Source: Mycolicibacterium elephantis DSM 44368 (lineage in GTDB: Bacteria; Actinomycetota; Actinomycetes; Mycobacteriales; Mycobacteriaceae). From it: a stretch of DNA of 64,000 nt. The number at the start of each line of letters is the position of its first letter. Positions within the stretch are counted from its first letter, which is position 1. A program made the translations under genes and the position numbers. Below the pieces are notes generated by a model. The model had not been told where the DNA came from. It made no database searches and saw only the letters and a list, made by a program, of their open reading frames with translations. The DNA lies in NCBI RefSeq assembly GCF_004014805.1, contig NZ_ATDN01000003.1, forward strand, positions 1-64,000, written 5' to 3'. Of this stretch, positions 46,863-55,581 are shown one piece after another.

Positions 46863-46947
46863 ATCCTGAGTCCTTTCGGCGTGCTCGTCTGGCCGACACT
46901 ATCGACTGGTGGTTTCATTCGCCGCGGGAAAGGGTCAAGATGGACCC

Positions 46948-47319
46948 ATGACCAGCGATCCCGCGCAGCCGCCCGGCCCTGCTGCTGAGGAACCCTCGAG
47001 GGGAACTCCGCCCGAGCCGACCGGGACCGCCGGCGAGTATCTTCTGCACCCGGAGTCCGCGGTCAAATTCACCCGGGCTGCGGCGCTGTGGTCGGCGCTG
47101 ATCGCCGGGTTCGTGATCCTGATCGTGCTGCTGGTGTTCATCATGCAGAACACCGACTCGACCACCATCAACTTCTTCGTGTGGGAGTGGAATCTGCCTG
47201 TGGGCGTGGCGATTCTGCTGGCCGCGGTGTGCGGCGGGCTGTTGGCCGTCGCGATCGGCACCGCCCGGATGGTGCAGTTGCGCCGAGCCGCGAAGAGGAA
47301 CCTAAGCTCCCGCAGCTGA
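46948..47319 (+). CDS. LapA-domain (DUF1049) membrane protein
   Basis: 123 residues from ATG 46948. A Pro-rich cytoplasmic start, then two membrane segments (about 56-77 and 90-112) with the LapA signature FIMQNTDSTTINFFVWEWNLPVGVAILLAAVCGGLLAV. The short basic end AAKRNLSSRS is cytoplasmic. In LPS bacteria LapA acts in envelope control; here the function is unknown. Divergent from proX; its end overlaps the convergent hydrolase gene by 18 nt. Confidence 0.85.
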   Translation: MTSDPAQPPGPAAEEPSRGTPPEPTGTAGEYLLHPESAVKFTRAAALWSALIAGFVILIVLLVFIMQNTDSTTINFFVWEWNLPVGVAILLAAVCGGLLAVAIGTARMVQLRRAAKRNLSSRS

Positions 47320-48264
47320 TCTGCGGACTTGATCTGCCACCACATCCGGGTGGCTGTACGGGACCATGTGGCTGCCGTCGACCGTGATCAGCTCGGAGTT
47401 GGGCAGGTCAGCGGCCAGCCGCCGAGCATGGTCGAAGTCGACGAGCTGATCGCCTTCCGCGCCGATGATCACCGAGGGCACCTCGATCTGCGGCACGTTC
47501 TCGTCGACCCAGCGCGCGGTGTCGTCGAACTCCAGCTGGTCGGACGCCAGCGCGGCGAGGTTACCCGGCGTCATCGTCACCGACAGCAGCCGCTGCTCGT
47601 AACCGGGATCGACAGGCTCCGGATCGAACGCGTGGCCCGCCCCGGCGGTTGCCGACACCTTCCTGATCACGTTGCCCGCGGTGGCGTCGAGCACGGGGCG
47701 GATGACGGGCAGTTGGCTGAACCGGATGAAGCGGGCCTGCATCAGGTCTGGAGTGGACGAGCGGAGCCCCCCGGCGCCGGGCGCCACCAGCACCATGCCG
47801 GCGACGTCCTGCGGATACCGACGCGCGACGCCCAGCGCGAGCGTGCCCCCGAACGAGTGCCCGACCAGAATCGCCGGAGCGAGGTCGAGCCGCGTCAACA
47901 TCTCGTGCACCAGATCGATCTGCTCCTGATAGGGCAGCCAACCGCCCTGCGACCAGCCGAATCCCGGGCGGTCGAACGAAACCACATGCAGGCCTTGTAG
48001 TTTCGGCATCACCGGGTCGAAGTCCTTGTGGGTGCCGGGAAGCCCGTGGATCAGTACCATCGGAACACCCTGGCCGGGCTGCTCGACGTAGTGAATGTCC
48101 TTGCCGCGCAAGCTGAGATACTGGCCGTCGGCCGCCGGCATCGCCGGCATCCGTGCCCAGGTGTGGTTGAGCACCGCCACCGCGACGAGCAGAACCATTA
48201 ACGAGAAGACGCAGAGGGGTGCGATCCGACGCCCCTTCGCCCTCTTCTGCGTCTGCTCGGCCAT
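47302..48264 (-). CDS. Membrane-anchored alpha/beta hydrolase
   Basis: 320 residues from ATG 48264. A single hydrophobic segment at 14-34 anchors it. The fold is shown by VLIHGLPGTHKDFDP (oxyanion area), nucleophile S137 in VGHSFGG, an aspartate in IGAEGDQLVDF and the histidine in DGSHMVPYSHP. Probable esterase or lipase facing the envelope. Its start overlaps the stop of the phosphotransferase gene. Confidence 0.88.
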   Translation of the reverse strand: MAEQTQKRAKGRRIAPLCVFSLMVLLVAVAVLNHTWARMPAMPAADGQYLSLRGKDIHYVEQPGQGVPMVLIHGLPGTHKDFDPVMPKLQGLHVVSFDRPGFGWSQGGWLPYQEQIDLVHEMLTRLDLAPAILVGHSFGGTLALGVARRYPQDVAGMVLVAPGAGGLRSSTPDLMQARFIRFSQLPVIRPVLDATAGNVIRKVSATAGAGHAFDPEPVDPGYEQRLLSVTMTPGNLAALASDQLEFDDTARWVDENVPQIEVPSVIIGAEGDQLVDFDHARRLAADLPNSELITVDGSHMVPYSHPDVVADQVRRSAAGA

Positions 48265-49301
48265 CAGGTGTTCAGCGTCTTGAGGCCCTCGGCGATCAGC
48301 GGGCCGACCGCTTCGTCCACCCGGTCGGCGTCGTCGGCGACACCGCCGCCCATGCGGGCGCGAAAGGCGATGCCCGCGGCGATGATCGCCACCTTGAAGC
48401 AGCCCAGCGCCATGTAGAAGTTCCAGTTGTCCAGCGACTGGCCCGACGCCACCGCGTACCGGTTGGCCAGGTCGTCGACGTCCGGCATCAGCGGCGACGC
48501 CCACGCCGAGCTGGCGTGGATGACGTTGAACATCGGATGGCGGTACACGCACATCAGCGCCGCGTCGCTGATCGGGTCACCGAGCGTCGACATCTCCCAA
48601 TCCAGCACGGCCAGCACCTTGGTGGGGTCGTGGACGTCGAGCATCGTGTTGTCGATGCGGTAGTCGCCGTGCACGATCGCGCTGCGGCTCTGCGGCGGGA
48701 CCGCCTCGGCGAGCGCGCTGTGCAGGCGCCGCACGTCGGCGTCGCACGGATCGTTCTCCCGACGCACGAGTTCCCACTGGCCGCCCCAGCGCCGGACCTG
48801 GCGTTCGAGGTACCCGCTGGGCTTGCCGAAATCGCCGAGGCCCACCGCGTCGGGGTCGACCGCGTGCAGGTCGGCGAGCACCTTGATCAGCGCGTCCACG
48901 CAGTCGCTGATCGTGTCCTCATCGCCGAGCGCCTCGAGCTCCTCGGCGTAGCGCACCACCCGGCCCTCTACGTACTCGACCATCTGGAACGGCGCGCCCA
49001 GCACGGTGTCGTCGTCGCTCATCGTCACCGCCCTGGCGACCGGGACCGGGGTGTCGGCCAGCGCGGCGACCACCCGGTACTCGCGGGCCATGTCGTGCGC
49101 CGACGGGGTCAACCCGTGCAGCGGCGGCCGGCGCAGCACCCACTTCGACGCGTCGTCGCGCACCAGAAACGTCAGGTTCGACCGCCCGCCGGCGATCAGC
49201 TCGGCGCGCAGCTCACCGGCGCGCGGAATGCCGACCGCGCGCAGATGGCGGTCGAGGGCCTCGAGGTCCAGCCCCTCGGGGGACGTGGGTGGTGTAGTCA
49301 C
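48264..49301 (-). CDS. Aminoglycoside-phosphotransferase-fold kinase (FadE36 type)
   Basis: 345 residues. Kinase-like fold of the APH/choline-kinase group: catalytic loop HGDYRIDN at 211-218 and the metal aspartate in VLDWEMS at 232-238. In mycobacterial annotation such a protein is called FadE36, but no acyl-CoA dehydrogenase motif is seen. I recall the acyl-CoA-linked ACAD10/11 N-terminal domain as the closest group, so a hydroxyacyl-CoA kinase role is plausible. Operon with the hydrolase. Confidence 0.85.
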   Translation of the reverse strand: MTTPPTSPEGLDLEALDRHLRAVGIPRAGELRAELIAGGRSNLTFLVRDDASKWVLRRPPLHGLTPSAHDMAREYRVVAALADTPVPVARAVTMSDDDTVLGAPFQMVEYVEGRVVRYAEELEALGDEDTISDCVDALIKVLADLHAVDPDAVGLGDFGKPSGYLERQVRRWGGQWELVRRENDPCDADVRRLHSALAEAVPPQSRSAIVHGDYRIDNTMLDVHDPTKVLAVLDWEMSTLGDPISDAALMCVYRHPMFNVIHASSAWASPLMPDVDDLANRYAVASGQSLDNWNFYMALGCFKVAIIAAGIAFRARMGGGVADDADRVDEAVGPLIAEGLKTLNT

Positions 49302-49333
49302 GGCATTTGTCTACCACCTGCCTGGACGGGCGG

Positions 49334-49349
49334 TTCGCGCAAGCGCTCA
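49334..49349. repeat. 16-bp motif TTCGCGCAAGCGCTCA at a gene end
   Basis: Copy of the motif seen twice at 40653-40708. The stop codon of the minus-strand histidine phosphatase (TGA, 49347-49349) is again its last three bases, exactly as at tadA. Confidence 0.8.
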
Positions 49350-49955
49350 CCACCGCTGATTTCGCGGCAGCAGATCCCATACGTGTTCGGTGCCGTTGAC
49401 CGAGGCCACGTACATCGGTCCCTTGCGCGACGACAACAGCCGGGTGACGCCCGCATAGTCGACGCTGACGCACAGCACCTTCTCGGTGCGCAGGATCAAG
49501 TGCAACAGCCCGTTGATCACGCCGCCGTGGGTGAACACCGCGACGGTGTCCTCGTGGTCGCCCGTCGCCACCAGGTCCTGGATGGCCGCGTCGATGCGGT
49601 CCTTGAACGCTTCTTCGTCCACGCTGCTGGGCAGGTGGCCGCTGGCCAGCCGGGCCATCTCCTCGGGGTACTCGGCGGCGATCTGCTCGATCGGGATGTA
49701 GTGCGGCAGGTCGCGGTCGTATTCGGCCAGCCGCGCGTCGATCTCGACCGGCAGGTCGAGCGTGTCGGCGACCGGTTGCGCGGTCTGGACGGCGCGTCGC
49801 TGTGGGCTGCTGATCAGGCGGGTGATCGGGAACCGGTCGAGCGCGTCGGGCAGCCTCGCGGCCTGTTTGATCCCCTCCTCGCAGAGGTCGGGATCGGAGC
49901 CCTGCCCGGGTTCACTGCGGTGCGGCAACGCATGCCGGATGAGTAGCAACTGCAC
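49347..49955 (-). CDS. Histidine phosphatase (phosphoglycerate-mutase-like)
   Basis: 202 residues. The phospho-accepting histidine H8 is in LIRHALPH, the second arginine region in LISSPQRRAVQTAQPVADTL and the C-terminal histidine in VAVFTHGGVING. The family includes mutases and phosphatases; the lack of mutase-specific residues favours a phosphatase. Divergent from the SDR gene with 17 nt between. Confidence 0.9.
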   Translation of the reverse strand: MQLLLIRHALPHRSEPGQGSDPDLCEEGIKQAARLPDALDRFPITRLISSPQRRAVQTAQPVADTLDLPVEIDARLAEYDRDLPHYIPIEQIAAEYPEEMARLASGHLPSSVDEEAFKDRIDAAIQDLVATGDHEDTVAVFTHGGVINGLLHLILRTEKVLCVSVDYAGVTRLLSSRKGPMYVASVNGTEHVWDLLPRNQRW

Positions 49956-49972
49956 CGTGACACCATAGGGCC

Positions 49973-50743
49973 ATGACTTCTCGCGGGTACGCCGACGAAC
50001 TCTTCGACCTGACGGATCGGGTGGTGTTGATCACCGGCGGCAGCCGCGGGCTGGGCCGGGAGATGGCGTTCGCGGCCGCGCGCTGCGGCGCCGACGTCAT
50101 CATCGCCAGCCGCAAGTACGACGCGTGCGTGGCCACCGCCGAGGAGATCACCGCGGCGACGGGCCGCAAGGCCTTCCCCTACCAGGTGCACGTCGGGCAC
50201 TGGGATGAGCTCGACGGGCTCGTCGACGCGTCCTATGAGCAGTTCGGCAAGGTGGACGTGCTGATCAACAACGCGGGCATGTCGCCGCTGTACGAGTCGC
50301 TGAGCTCGGTCACCGAGAAGCTGTTCGACTCGGTGATCAACCTCAACCTCAAGGGTCCGTTCCGGTTGTCGGCCCTGGTCGGCGAACGGATGGTCGCTGA
50401 CGGCGGCGGGTCGATCATCAACGTCAGCTCCAGCGGATCGCGCCGCCCGCAGCCGGCGCAGTTGCCCTACTCGGCCGCCAAGGCCGGCCTGAACGCGCTG
50501 ACCGAGGGCCTGGCGCTGGCGTTCGGGCCGACGGTGCGGGTCAACACGCTGATGCCCGGGCCTTTCCTCACCGATATCAGCAAGGCCTGGGACATCCCGG
50601 CGATGGAGAAGGGGGCGCAGCACTTCGCGCTGCAGCGGCTCGGCCGGCCGTCCGAGATCGTCGGCGCTGCGTTGTATCTGGCCTCCGACGCGTCGAGCTA
50701 CACGTCCGGGTCGATCATCCGCGTCGACGGCGGCATCCCCTAG
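49973..50743 (+). CDS. Short-chain dehydrogenase/reductase
   Basis: 256 residues. Cofactor motif TGGSRGLG at 21-28, NNAG at 99-102, catalytic S153, Y166 and K170 (YSAAK). A classical SDR that reduces or oxidises a ketone or alcohol; the substrate is unknown. It is followed by a long hairpin that separates it from the convergent alkylsulfatase. Confidence 0.9.
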   Translation: MTSRGYADELFDLTDRVVLITGGSRGLGREMAFAAARCGADVIIASRKYDACVATAEEITAATGRKAFPYQVHVGHWDELDGLVDASYEQFGKVDVLINNAGMSPLYESLSSVTEKLFDSVINLNLKGPFRLSALVGERMVADGGGSIINVSSSGSRRPQPAQLPYSAAKAGLNALTEGLALAFGPTVRVNTLMPGPFLTDISKAWDIPAMEKGAQHFALQRLGRPSEIVGAALYLASDASSYTSGSIIRVDGGIP

Positions 50744-50759
50744 TTTCCTGGCGCGGCGC

Positions 50760-50820
50760 CGCGAAATAGCATTCCGGGTCGCGATTCGCCGTCGACCGCA
50801 GCCTGGAATGCTATTTCGCG
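50760..50820. terminator. 16-bp perfect hairpin between convergent genes
   Basis: CGCGAAATAGCATTCC (50760-50775) and GGAATGCTATTTCGCG (50805-50820) pair perfectly around a 29-nt loop. It lies between the SDR and alkylsulfatase stops. Its outer part closely resembles the hairpin at 55249 (GARATAGCA, with CCGGGT after it in both). Confidence 0.75.
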
Positions 50821-50830
50821 CACAACCCGG

Positions 50831-52708
50831 CTACGGCGTGATGATGTTGAAGGCCGGGTCCGGGCGGTCGACGGCGGCCAGCAGCGACGTCAGCACCGCG
50901 GTGTCACCGGTGACGTCCAGCCCGGGTGAGGCGTCGTCGCCGGCGGCGAGCGCCAACAGCCGCAACGTGTCGGCGACCCGAACGCCGGCCTGCGCGGTGG
51001 CCGCGTCGGCGGGCACCTGACGGTGCACCAGCACCCCGTTACGCAGGGTCAGCCGGTAGTTGGCGCCGGTGTCGAGGAACGTCACGTCGACGGCGATGTC
51101 GAGATCCCATGCGCGCGGCCCGTTTACGCTGATCGCGAGGATGTCGAAGATCTGCTCCGGGGTCAGCTGCGCCAGCAGCGTCGGCGCCGACGGCTGGGTG
51201 GCGGTGCCGAAGTTGCCGTCGCGCAGTTCGAGGGCTCCGGACAGGAAGAAGTTGCGCCACACGGCGTTCTCCGCGCCGTAGGCCAGTTGTTCCAGCGTGT
51301 CGGCGTAGAGTTCGCGGGCCTGGCGGTGGTTCTCGTCGGTGAAGATGGCGTGGTCGAGAAGTGTTGCCGCCCAGCGGAAGTCACCCCCGTCAAACGCGGC
51401 CTGCGCGAGCTCGACGACGCGGTCGATCCCGCCCATCGCCTCGACGTAGCGGGGCCCGATCGCCTCGGGCGGATGCGGCCACAGCCGCCCCGGGTTACCG
51501 TCGAACCAGCCCATGTAGCGCTGGTAGACCGCCTTGACGTTGTGGCTGACCGAGCCGTAGTAGCCGTGGGTGTGCCAGGCCTTGTGCAGCGCGGGCGGCA
51601 TCTGGAACCGCTCGGCGATCTCCGCGCCGGTGTACCCCTGGTTGAGCAGCCGCAGCGTCTGGTCGTGCAGGTAGGCGTACAGATCCCGTTGCACGGACAG
51701 AAAGTCGACGATGCGGTCGCGCCCCCACGTCGGCCAGTGATGCGAGGCGAACACCACATCGGTGCGGTCGGCGAACCTGTCGATCGCCTCGGTGAGGTAG
51801 CCGGCCCACACGTGCGGGTCGCGCACCAGCGCGCCGCGCAGGGTCAACAGGTTGTGCAGGTTGTGCGTGGCGTTCTCGGCCATGCACAGCGCGCGGTAGC
51901 GCGGGAAGTAGAAGTGCATCTCGGCGGGCGCCTCGGTGCCCGGCGCCATCTGGAACTCGATCTCGACACCGTCGAAGGTGTGCGTCTCGCCGGTGCGGGT
52001 GATGTCGATCGTCGGCACGATCAACGCGACCTCACCGGTCGAGGTGCGTTGCCCCAGACCGCAGCCCACCTGGCCCTGCACACCGATCGGTAGTTGTGTG
52101 CCGTACATGTAGGTGGCGCGCCGGGCCATCGCCGTTCCGGCGTACACGTTCTCCTGTACGGCGTGTTCGGTGAAGCCTTCGGGTGCGATGATCGCGACCC
52201 TGCCCGCGTCGACGTCGGCCTGTGTGGTCACGCCGAGGACGCCGCCGAAATGGTCGACGTGGCTGTGGGTGTAGATGACAGCGCTGACGGCACGATCACC
52301 GCGGTGCGCGCGGTACAGCGCCAGAGCGGCGGCGGCGGTTTCGGTGCTGATCAACGGGTCGATGACGATGACGCCGGTGTCGCCCTCGATGAAGCTGATG
52401 TTGGACAGGTCGAATCCGCGCACCTGATAGATGCCCTCGACGACTTCGTACAGCCCTTGCTTGGCGCACAACTGGCTCTGCCGCCACAGGCTGGGATGCA
52501 CGGACGGCGGGGCGTCGCCGTCCAGGAACGCGTAGGCGTCGTTGTCCCACACCACCCTGCCGTCGGCCGCCTTGATGACGCAGGGGCTCAGCGCCGCAAG
52601 AAATCCGCGGTCGGCGTCGTCGAAGTCCGCGGTGTCCTCGAAGGGCAGCTCGTCGAAGTGTTCGCGGTGTGCCGATTCGATGACCGCGGACGGCGGCTTC
52701 TGATCCAT
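50831..52708 (-). CDS. Alkyl sulfatase (SdsA-type metallo-beta-lactamase fold)
   Basis: 625 residues from ATG 52708. The metal-binding motif is THSHVDH with H148, H150, D152 and H153; AENATHNLHNLL carries a further ligand region. After the hydrolase domain come an alkylsulfatase dimerisation domain (QMPPALHKAWHTHGYYG...) and an SCP2-like lipid-binding C-terminal domain (about 510-625, TPEQIFDILAISVNG). It splits sulfate from primary or secondary alkyl sulfates. M. tuberculosis has the same gene next to this region (Rv3762c). No signal peptide. Confidence 0.92.
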   Translation of the reverse strand: MDQKPPSAVIESAHREHFDELPFEDTADFDDADRGFLAALSPCVIKAADGRVVWDNDAYAFLDGDAPPSVHPSLWRQSQLCAKQGLYEVVEGIYQVRGFDLSNISFIEGDTGVIVIDPLISTETAAAALALYRAHRGDRAVSAVIYTHSHVDHFGGVLGVTTQADVDAGRVAIIAPEGFTEHAVQENVYAGTAMARRATYMYGTQLPIGVQGQVGCGLGQRTSTGEVALIVPTIDITRTGETHTFDGVEIEFQMAPGTEAPAEMHFYFPRYRALCMAENATHNLHNLLTLRGALVRDPHVWAGYLTEAIDRFADRTDVVFASHHWPTWGRDRIVDFLSVQRDLYAYLHDQTLRLLNQGYTGAEIAERFQMPPALHKAWHTHGYYGSVSHNVKAVYQRYMGWFDGNPGRLWPHPPEAIGPRYVEAMGGIDRVVELAQAAFDGGDFRWAATLLDHAIFTDENHRQARELYADTLEQLAYGAENAVWRNFFLSGALELRDGNFGTATQPSAPTLLAQLTPEQIFDILAISVNGPRAWDLDIAVDVTFLDTGANYRLTLRNGVLVHRQVPADAATAQAGVRVADTLRLLALAAGDDASPGLDVTGDTAVLTSLLAAVDRPDPAFNIITP

Positions 52709-52759
52709 GTCGCCACGATATGCACCCGCGGGTGGACGCGGAGGTGGTTCACTGCACGC

Positions 52760-53308
52760 ATGGAGATACGTCGAGTGGTGACCGGACATGATGCGGCCGG
52801 AAAGTCGGTGTTTGTCAGCGACGAGGCAGTGCGGCCGGCAAGACCGACGTTGATGCCCGGGGCCGAGTTCCACCAGTTGTGGGGCGGCGACACGGCCCCT
52901 GAGTTCCCCGACGACGGCTCGATGCCGCAGTGGCACAGCTACTTTCCGCCCATCGGCGGGTTTCGGTTCGCGATGCTGACCCTTCCGCCGTCGAGCGACA
53001 CCCACGAGGCGGGCCCGCTCGATATGGAGAAGGGCATGGCGGAGATCGAGGACATGCTGCCGGGGATGCTGGGCTACATGGATCCGTCGGATCCCGGTAT
53101 GCACACGACCGACACGATCGACTTCGAGGTGGTACTGGAGGGCACCGTCGTGCTCGAACTCGACGACGGCGCCGAGGTGACGTTGCGTGCGGGCGACACC
53201 GTCGTGCAGAACGGCACCAGGCATCGCTGGAAGAACCCCGGTGACACCCCCGCGCGGATGGCCGTGTTCATCTGCGGCGCCGCGCACGCCAACGTGACCC
53301 GCCCTTAG
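52760..53308 (+). CDS. Cupin-domain protein
   Basis: 182 residues from ATG 52760. A single beta-barrel cupin in the second half: THEAGPLDM, DTIDFEVVLEGTVVLELDDGAEVTLRAGDTVVQNGTRHRWKNPGD contains the two cupin motifs with metal-type His/Glu residues. The N-terminal 60 residues are specific to this group. Enzyme or binding role unknown. Divergent from the alkylsulfatase (51-nt gap). Confidence 0.85.
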   Translation: MEIRRVVTGHDAAGKSVFVSDEAVRPARPTLMPGAEFHQLWGGDTAPEFPDDGSMPQWHSYFPPIGGFRFAMLTLPPSSDTHEAGPLDMEKGMAEIEDMLPGMLGYMDPSDPGMHTTDTIDFEVVLEGTVVLELDDGAEVTLRAGDTVVQNGTRHRWKNPGDTPARMAVFICGAAHANVTRP

Positions 53309-53712
53309 TGTTCGGCCAGCCAGCGGTCGGCGCGTCGCTTGGATGCCCGCGACAGCCAGGCGTCCTGGATGAGCTCGGTCAGCTCGACACGGCCGATCTC
53401 GCCTAATCGGCTGGCGCGCACCAGAACCGAGAGATGCCCGTCGAACCGGTCGGTGGTGAAGAACGGCGAGTTCGGGTCCTGGATCAGCGCCAGCTTGTCG
53501 GCCTCCGACTCCACCCAGATCATGATCACGTCGGGATAGCGGTCACCGGTCTCCGGATCCGCGGCGTCGGGTTGCGGGGTGCGGAAGAACACGAACGACT
53601 TGCCGCCGACCTGGTAGATCGGGTTGCCCTTCGGCCCTTCGATGCGGGTGGTGTGCGGCATTCCCGCAGCGATCTCGTGGACGTCGGCCACCCGCGCAGG
53701 CCGGTCACGCAT
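53305..53712 (-). CDS. MmcQ/YjbR family protein
   Basis: 135 residues. The pattern MPHTTRIEGPKGNPIYQVGGKSFVFFRTP..., DRYPDVIMIWVESEADKLAL and LGEIGRVELTELIQDAWLSRASKR fits the YjbR double-wing DNA-binding-like fold, of unknown function. Its first 8 nt overlap the metallophosphoesterase stop, so both are in one transcript. It converges with the cupin gene with a 4-nt overlap. Confidence 0.83.
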   Translation of the reverse strand: MRDRPARVADVHEIAAGMPHTTRIEGPKGNPIYQVGGKSFVFFRTPQPDAADPETGDRYPDVIMIWVESEADKLALIQDPNSPFFTTDRFDGHLSVLVRASRLGEIGRVELTELIQDAWLSRASKRRADRWLAEH

Positions 53713-54208
53713 GGCGGTCGAGCGGGTGCAGCAGCACGTCGGACAGCGCGCCGTTGGCGACGGTCGCGGTCATGTAGGTGCAGAACGGTTGGCGGCGACG
53801 GTCGGTGGGCGAGCCTGGATTCAGCAGGCGCAGACCGGTTTTCGCGGTGGTGTCCCACGGGATGTGGCTGTGGCCGAAAACCAGCACATCGGTGTAGGGG
53901 TACTGTTTGGCCATCCGGGCTTCGCGGCCGGTGGCCGCGCCCGTCTCGTGCACGACGGTGAAGCGCAGCCCGCCGAGCTGGGCGTCGGCGCGTTCGGGAA
54001 GGCGCCTGCGCAACTCGGCGTCGTCGTTGTTGCCCCAGCACGCGACCAGTCGCTTGGCGCGGGCCTCGAGCGTGTCGAGCAGCGAGACGTCCACCCAATC
54101 GCCCGCGTGCACCACGACGTCGGCTTTCGACACTTCGTCCCACACGCGGTCGGGCAGGTCGCGGGCCCGCTTCGGAACATGGGTATCTGCAATCAGCAGG
54201 AGCCGCAC
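53705..54208 (-). CDS. YfcE-type metallophosphoesterase
   Basis: 167 residues. The two-metal phosphoesterase motifs are in order: LIADTH (D8, H10), VHAGDWVD, CWGNNDD and VFGHSHIP. YfcE-like enzymes cleave phosphodiesters in the cytosol; physiological substrates are uncertain. It starts 9 nt after the prenyltransferase stop on the same strand. Confidence 0.9.
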   Translation of the reverse strand: MRLLLIADTHVPKRARDLPDRVWDEVSKADVVVHAGDWVDVSLLDTLEARAKRLVACWGNNDDAELRRRLPERADAQLGGLRFTVVHETGAATGREARMAKQYPYTDVLVFGHSHIPWDTTAKTGLRLLNPGSPTDRRRQPFCTYMTATVANGALSDVLLHPLDRHA

Positions 54209-54217
54209 GCCTCCAAG

Positions 54218-55228
54218 TTAGACGACCCGCAGCACGGCGCCGATCGCCAGGCCGAGGACGAGCAGCGCGCCGGCCAACCGGACATGAACCCAGGCCAGCG
54301 CGGCGTACCACAGCGGCCACACCGGGAAGTTGGGCGGCGGCTCGTCGGGCGGCGGGCGACGGAAGTAGGGCCACAGCTTGACCAGTCGCGGCAGGGCGAG
54401 CACGACCAGCAGCGCCGGCCAGGGCATCGCACCGAGGGCCACCGCGACCGCGACCAGGACGTAGAAGCCCACCAGCATCACGAGGGTGGCGGTGCGGGCG
54501 CGGTCGGCGCCGAGGATCACCGGCAGCGTGCGGATGCCGCGGGGTTCGTCGTACGGGATCTTGTCGATGTGCTTGCCCATCAGCACGGTCGTGCACAGCA
54601 GGCCGTACGGGATCGAGGCCAGCACGATGTCCCAACCCACGGAGCCGACGGCGGAGTAGTAGGTTCCGCAAACCATCAGCGGGCCCCACACGACGAGCAC
54701 GTCGGGCTCGCCGAGGCCGCGCTTTTTCAGCCGCAGGGGCGGCGCGGTGTAGGCGACGCTGAGTACGAAGCCGGCCAGCCCGAACGCGAGCACCGGCCAG
54801 CCGCGCGCCCAGGTGAGCACGACGAGGATCGCGAGGTCGGCGAGGTTCACCGCGAGGATCGCCGCCACCAGGGTGCGCTTGCTGACCAGACCGGACAGCA
54901 CCGGATGCGGCGCGTACAACGCCCGCGGATAGCTCGCCTCGTCCAGGCCCGTGCTGGTGTCGTAGAGGTCGTTCATCAGGTTGTTGGCGATGTGCGCCAG
55001 CACGATTCCGACGATGGCCAGGGTGAGCCAGCGCCAGTCCAGCCCGGGTTCGCCGACGGCGAGCAGCGCCGCGACCAGCCCGGCGAACAACGTCATCGGC
55101 AAAACCGCCGCGCGGGTGACGACGAGCCAGCGGGTGACGAAATCGATGCGCCCGTCCGGCGGCGGGTTGGTGGTGCGCAGCGCGTACATCCAGGAACTCA
55201 GCCGGGAACGCGACCTGACCTCGGTCAT
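54218..55228 (-). CDS. UbiA-family prenyltransferase
   Basis: 336 residues from ATG 55228. About nine membrane segments; the first aspartate motif is NNLMNDLYD (NxxxDxxxD type) and the second is GKHIDKIPYDEPRG. UbiA enzymes attach a polyprenyl chain to an acceptor; menaquinone, heme and decaprenyl-phosphoribose paths use relatives, and this one is none of the obvious ones by position. An upstream reading to 55285 would run into the hairpin at 55249 and is not used. Confidence 0.85.
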   Translation of the reverse strand: MTEVRSRSRLSSWMYALRTTNPPPDGRIDFVTRWLVVTRAAVLPMTLFAGLVAALLAVGEPGLDWRWLTLAIVGIVLAHIANNLMNDLYDTSTGLDEASYPRALYAPHPVLSGLVSKRTLVAAILAVNLADLAILVVLTWARGWPVLAFGLAGFVLSVAYTAPPLRLKKRGLGEPDVLVVWGPLMVCGTYYSAVGSVGWDIVLASIPYGLLCTTVLMGKHIDKIPYDEPRGIRTLPVILGADRARTATLVMLVGFYVLVAVAVALGAMPWPALLVVLALPRLVKLWPYFRRPPPDEPPPNFPVWPLWYAALAWVHVRLAGALLVLGLAIGAVLRVV

Positions 55229-55248
55229 TTGTCGATGGTAACGCGCAC

Positions 55249-55305
55249 CGAGATAGCACCCCGGGTTGCCGAGAGGACACTGCAACAGCCTTGGCTGCTA
55301 TCTCG
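55249..55305. terminator. Hairpin between the prenyltransferase start and tRNA-Arg
   Basis: CGAGATAGCA (55249-55258) pairs with TGCTATCTCG (55296-55305). Sequence inside the left arm continues CCCCGGGTTGC, matching ATTCCGGGTCGC in the 50760 hairpin, and both end TATYTCGCGC, so the two look related. Here it lies behind the tRNA genes and ahead of the prenyltransferase, all on the minus strand. Confidence 0.65.
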
Positions 55306-55318
55306 CGCCAAAAGAAAG

Positions 55319-55391
55319 CGCGCCCGAAGGGATTCGAACCCCTAACCTTCTGATCCGTAGTCAGATGCTCTATCCGTTGAGCTACGGGCGC
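55319..55391 (-). tRNA. tRNA-Arg (anticodon ACG)
   Basis: On the minus strand: acceptor GCGCCCG paired with CGGGCGC, D-arm with AGCTCAACGGATAGAGC, anticodon stem CTGAC-T..., loop with ACG, and T-loop GGTTCGAATC. A34 is the substrate of TadA, encoded at 40698. CCA is not encoded. 73 nt. Confidence 0.96.
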
Positions 55392-55409
55392 ATGTGTTCA
55401 GTTGTTCAG

Positions 55410-55498
55410 CGGAGGCGAGAGGATTTGAACCTCCGGTCCGCTGTTAGGCGGACAACTCATTAGCAGTGAGCCCCATTCGGCCGCTCTGGCACGCCTCC
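55410..55498 (-). tRNA. tRNA-Ser (anticodon GCT)
   Basis: Minus strand: acceptor GGAGGCG with CGCCTCC, long variable arm, anticodon GCT (reading AGC/AGU) in the loop of CTCACTGCTAATGAG, T-loop GGTTCAAATC. CCA is not encoded. It lies 18 nt upstream of tRNA-Arg and probably shares its transcript. Confidence 0.96.
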
Positions 55499-55581
55499 TG
55501 ACGTTTACCGCCGATCCGACAGAGTACACAGCCGTGACAGCGGGAGGCAAAGTGCAGGTGAGTGCCCCATAGACTGGTCCG

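Noticed and set aside
48264..49301. Acyl-CoA dehydrogenase, as the usual FadE36 name implies
   Set aside because: The HGDYRIDN and LDWE motifs are those of an aminoglycoside-phosphotransferase-like kinase, with no flavin-dehydrogenase motif.
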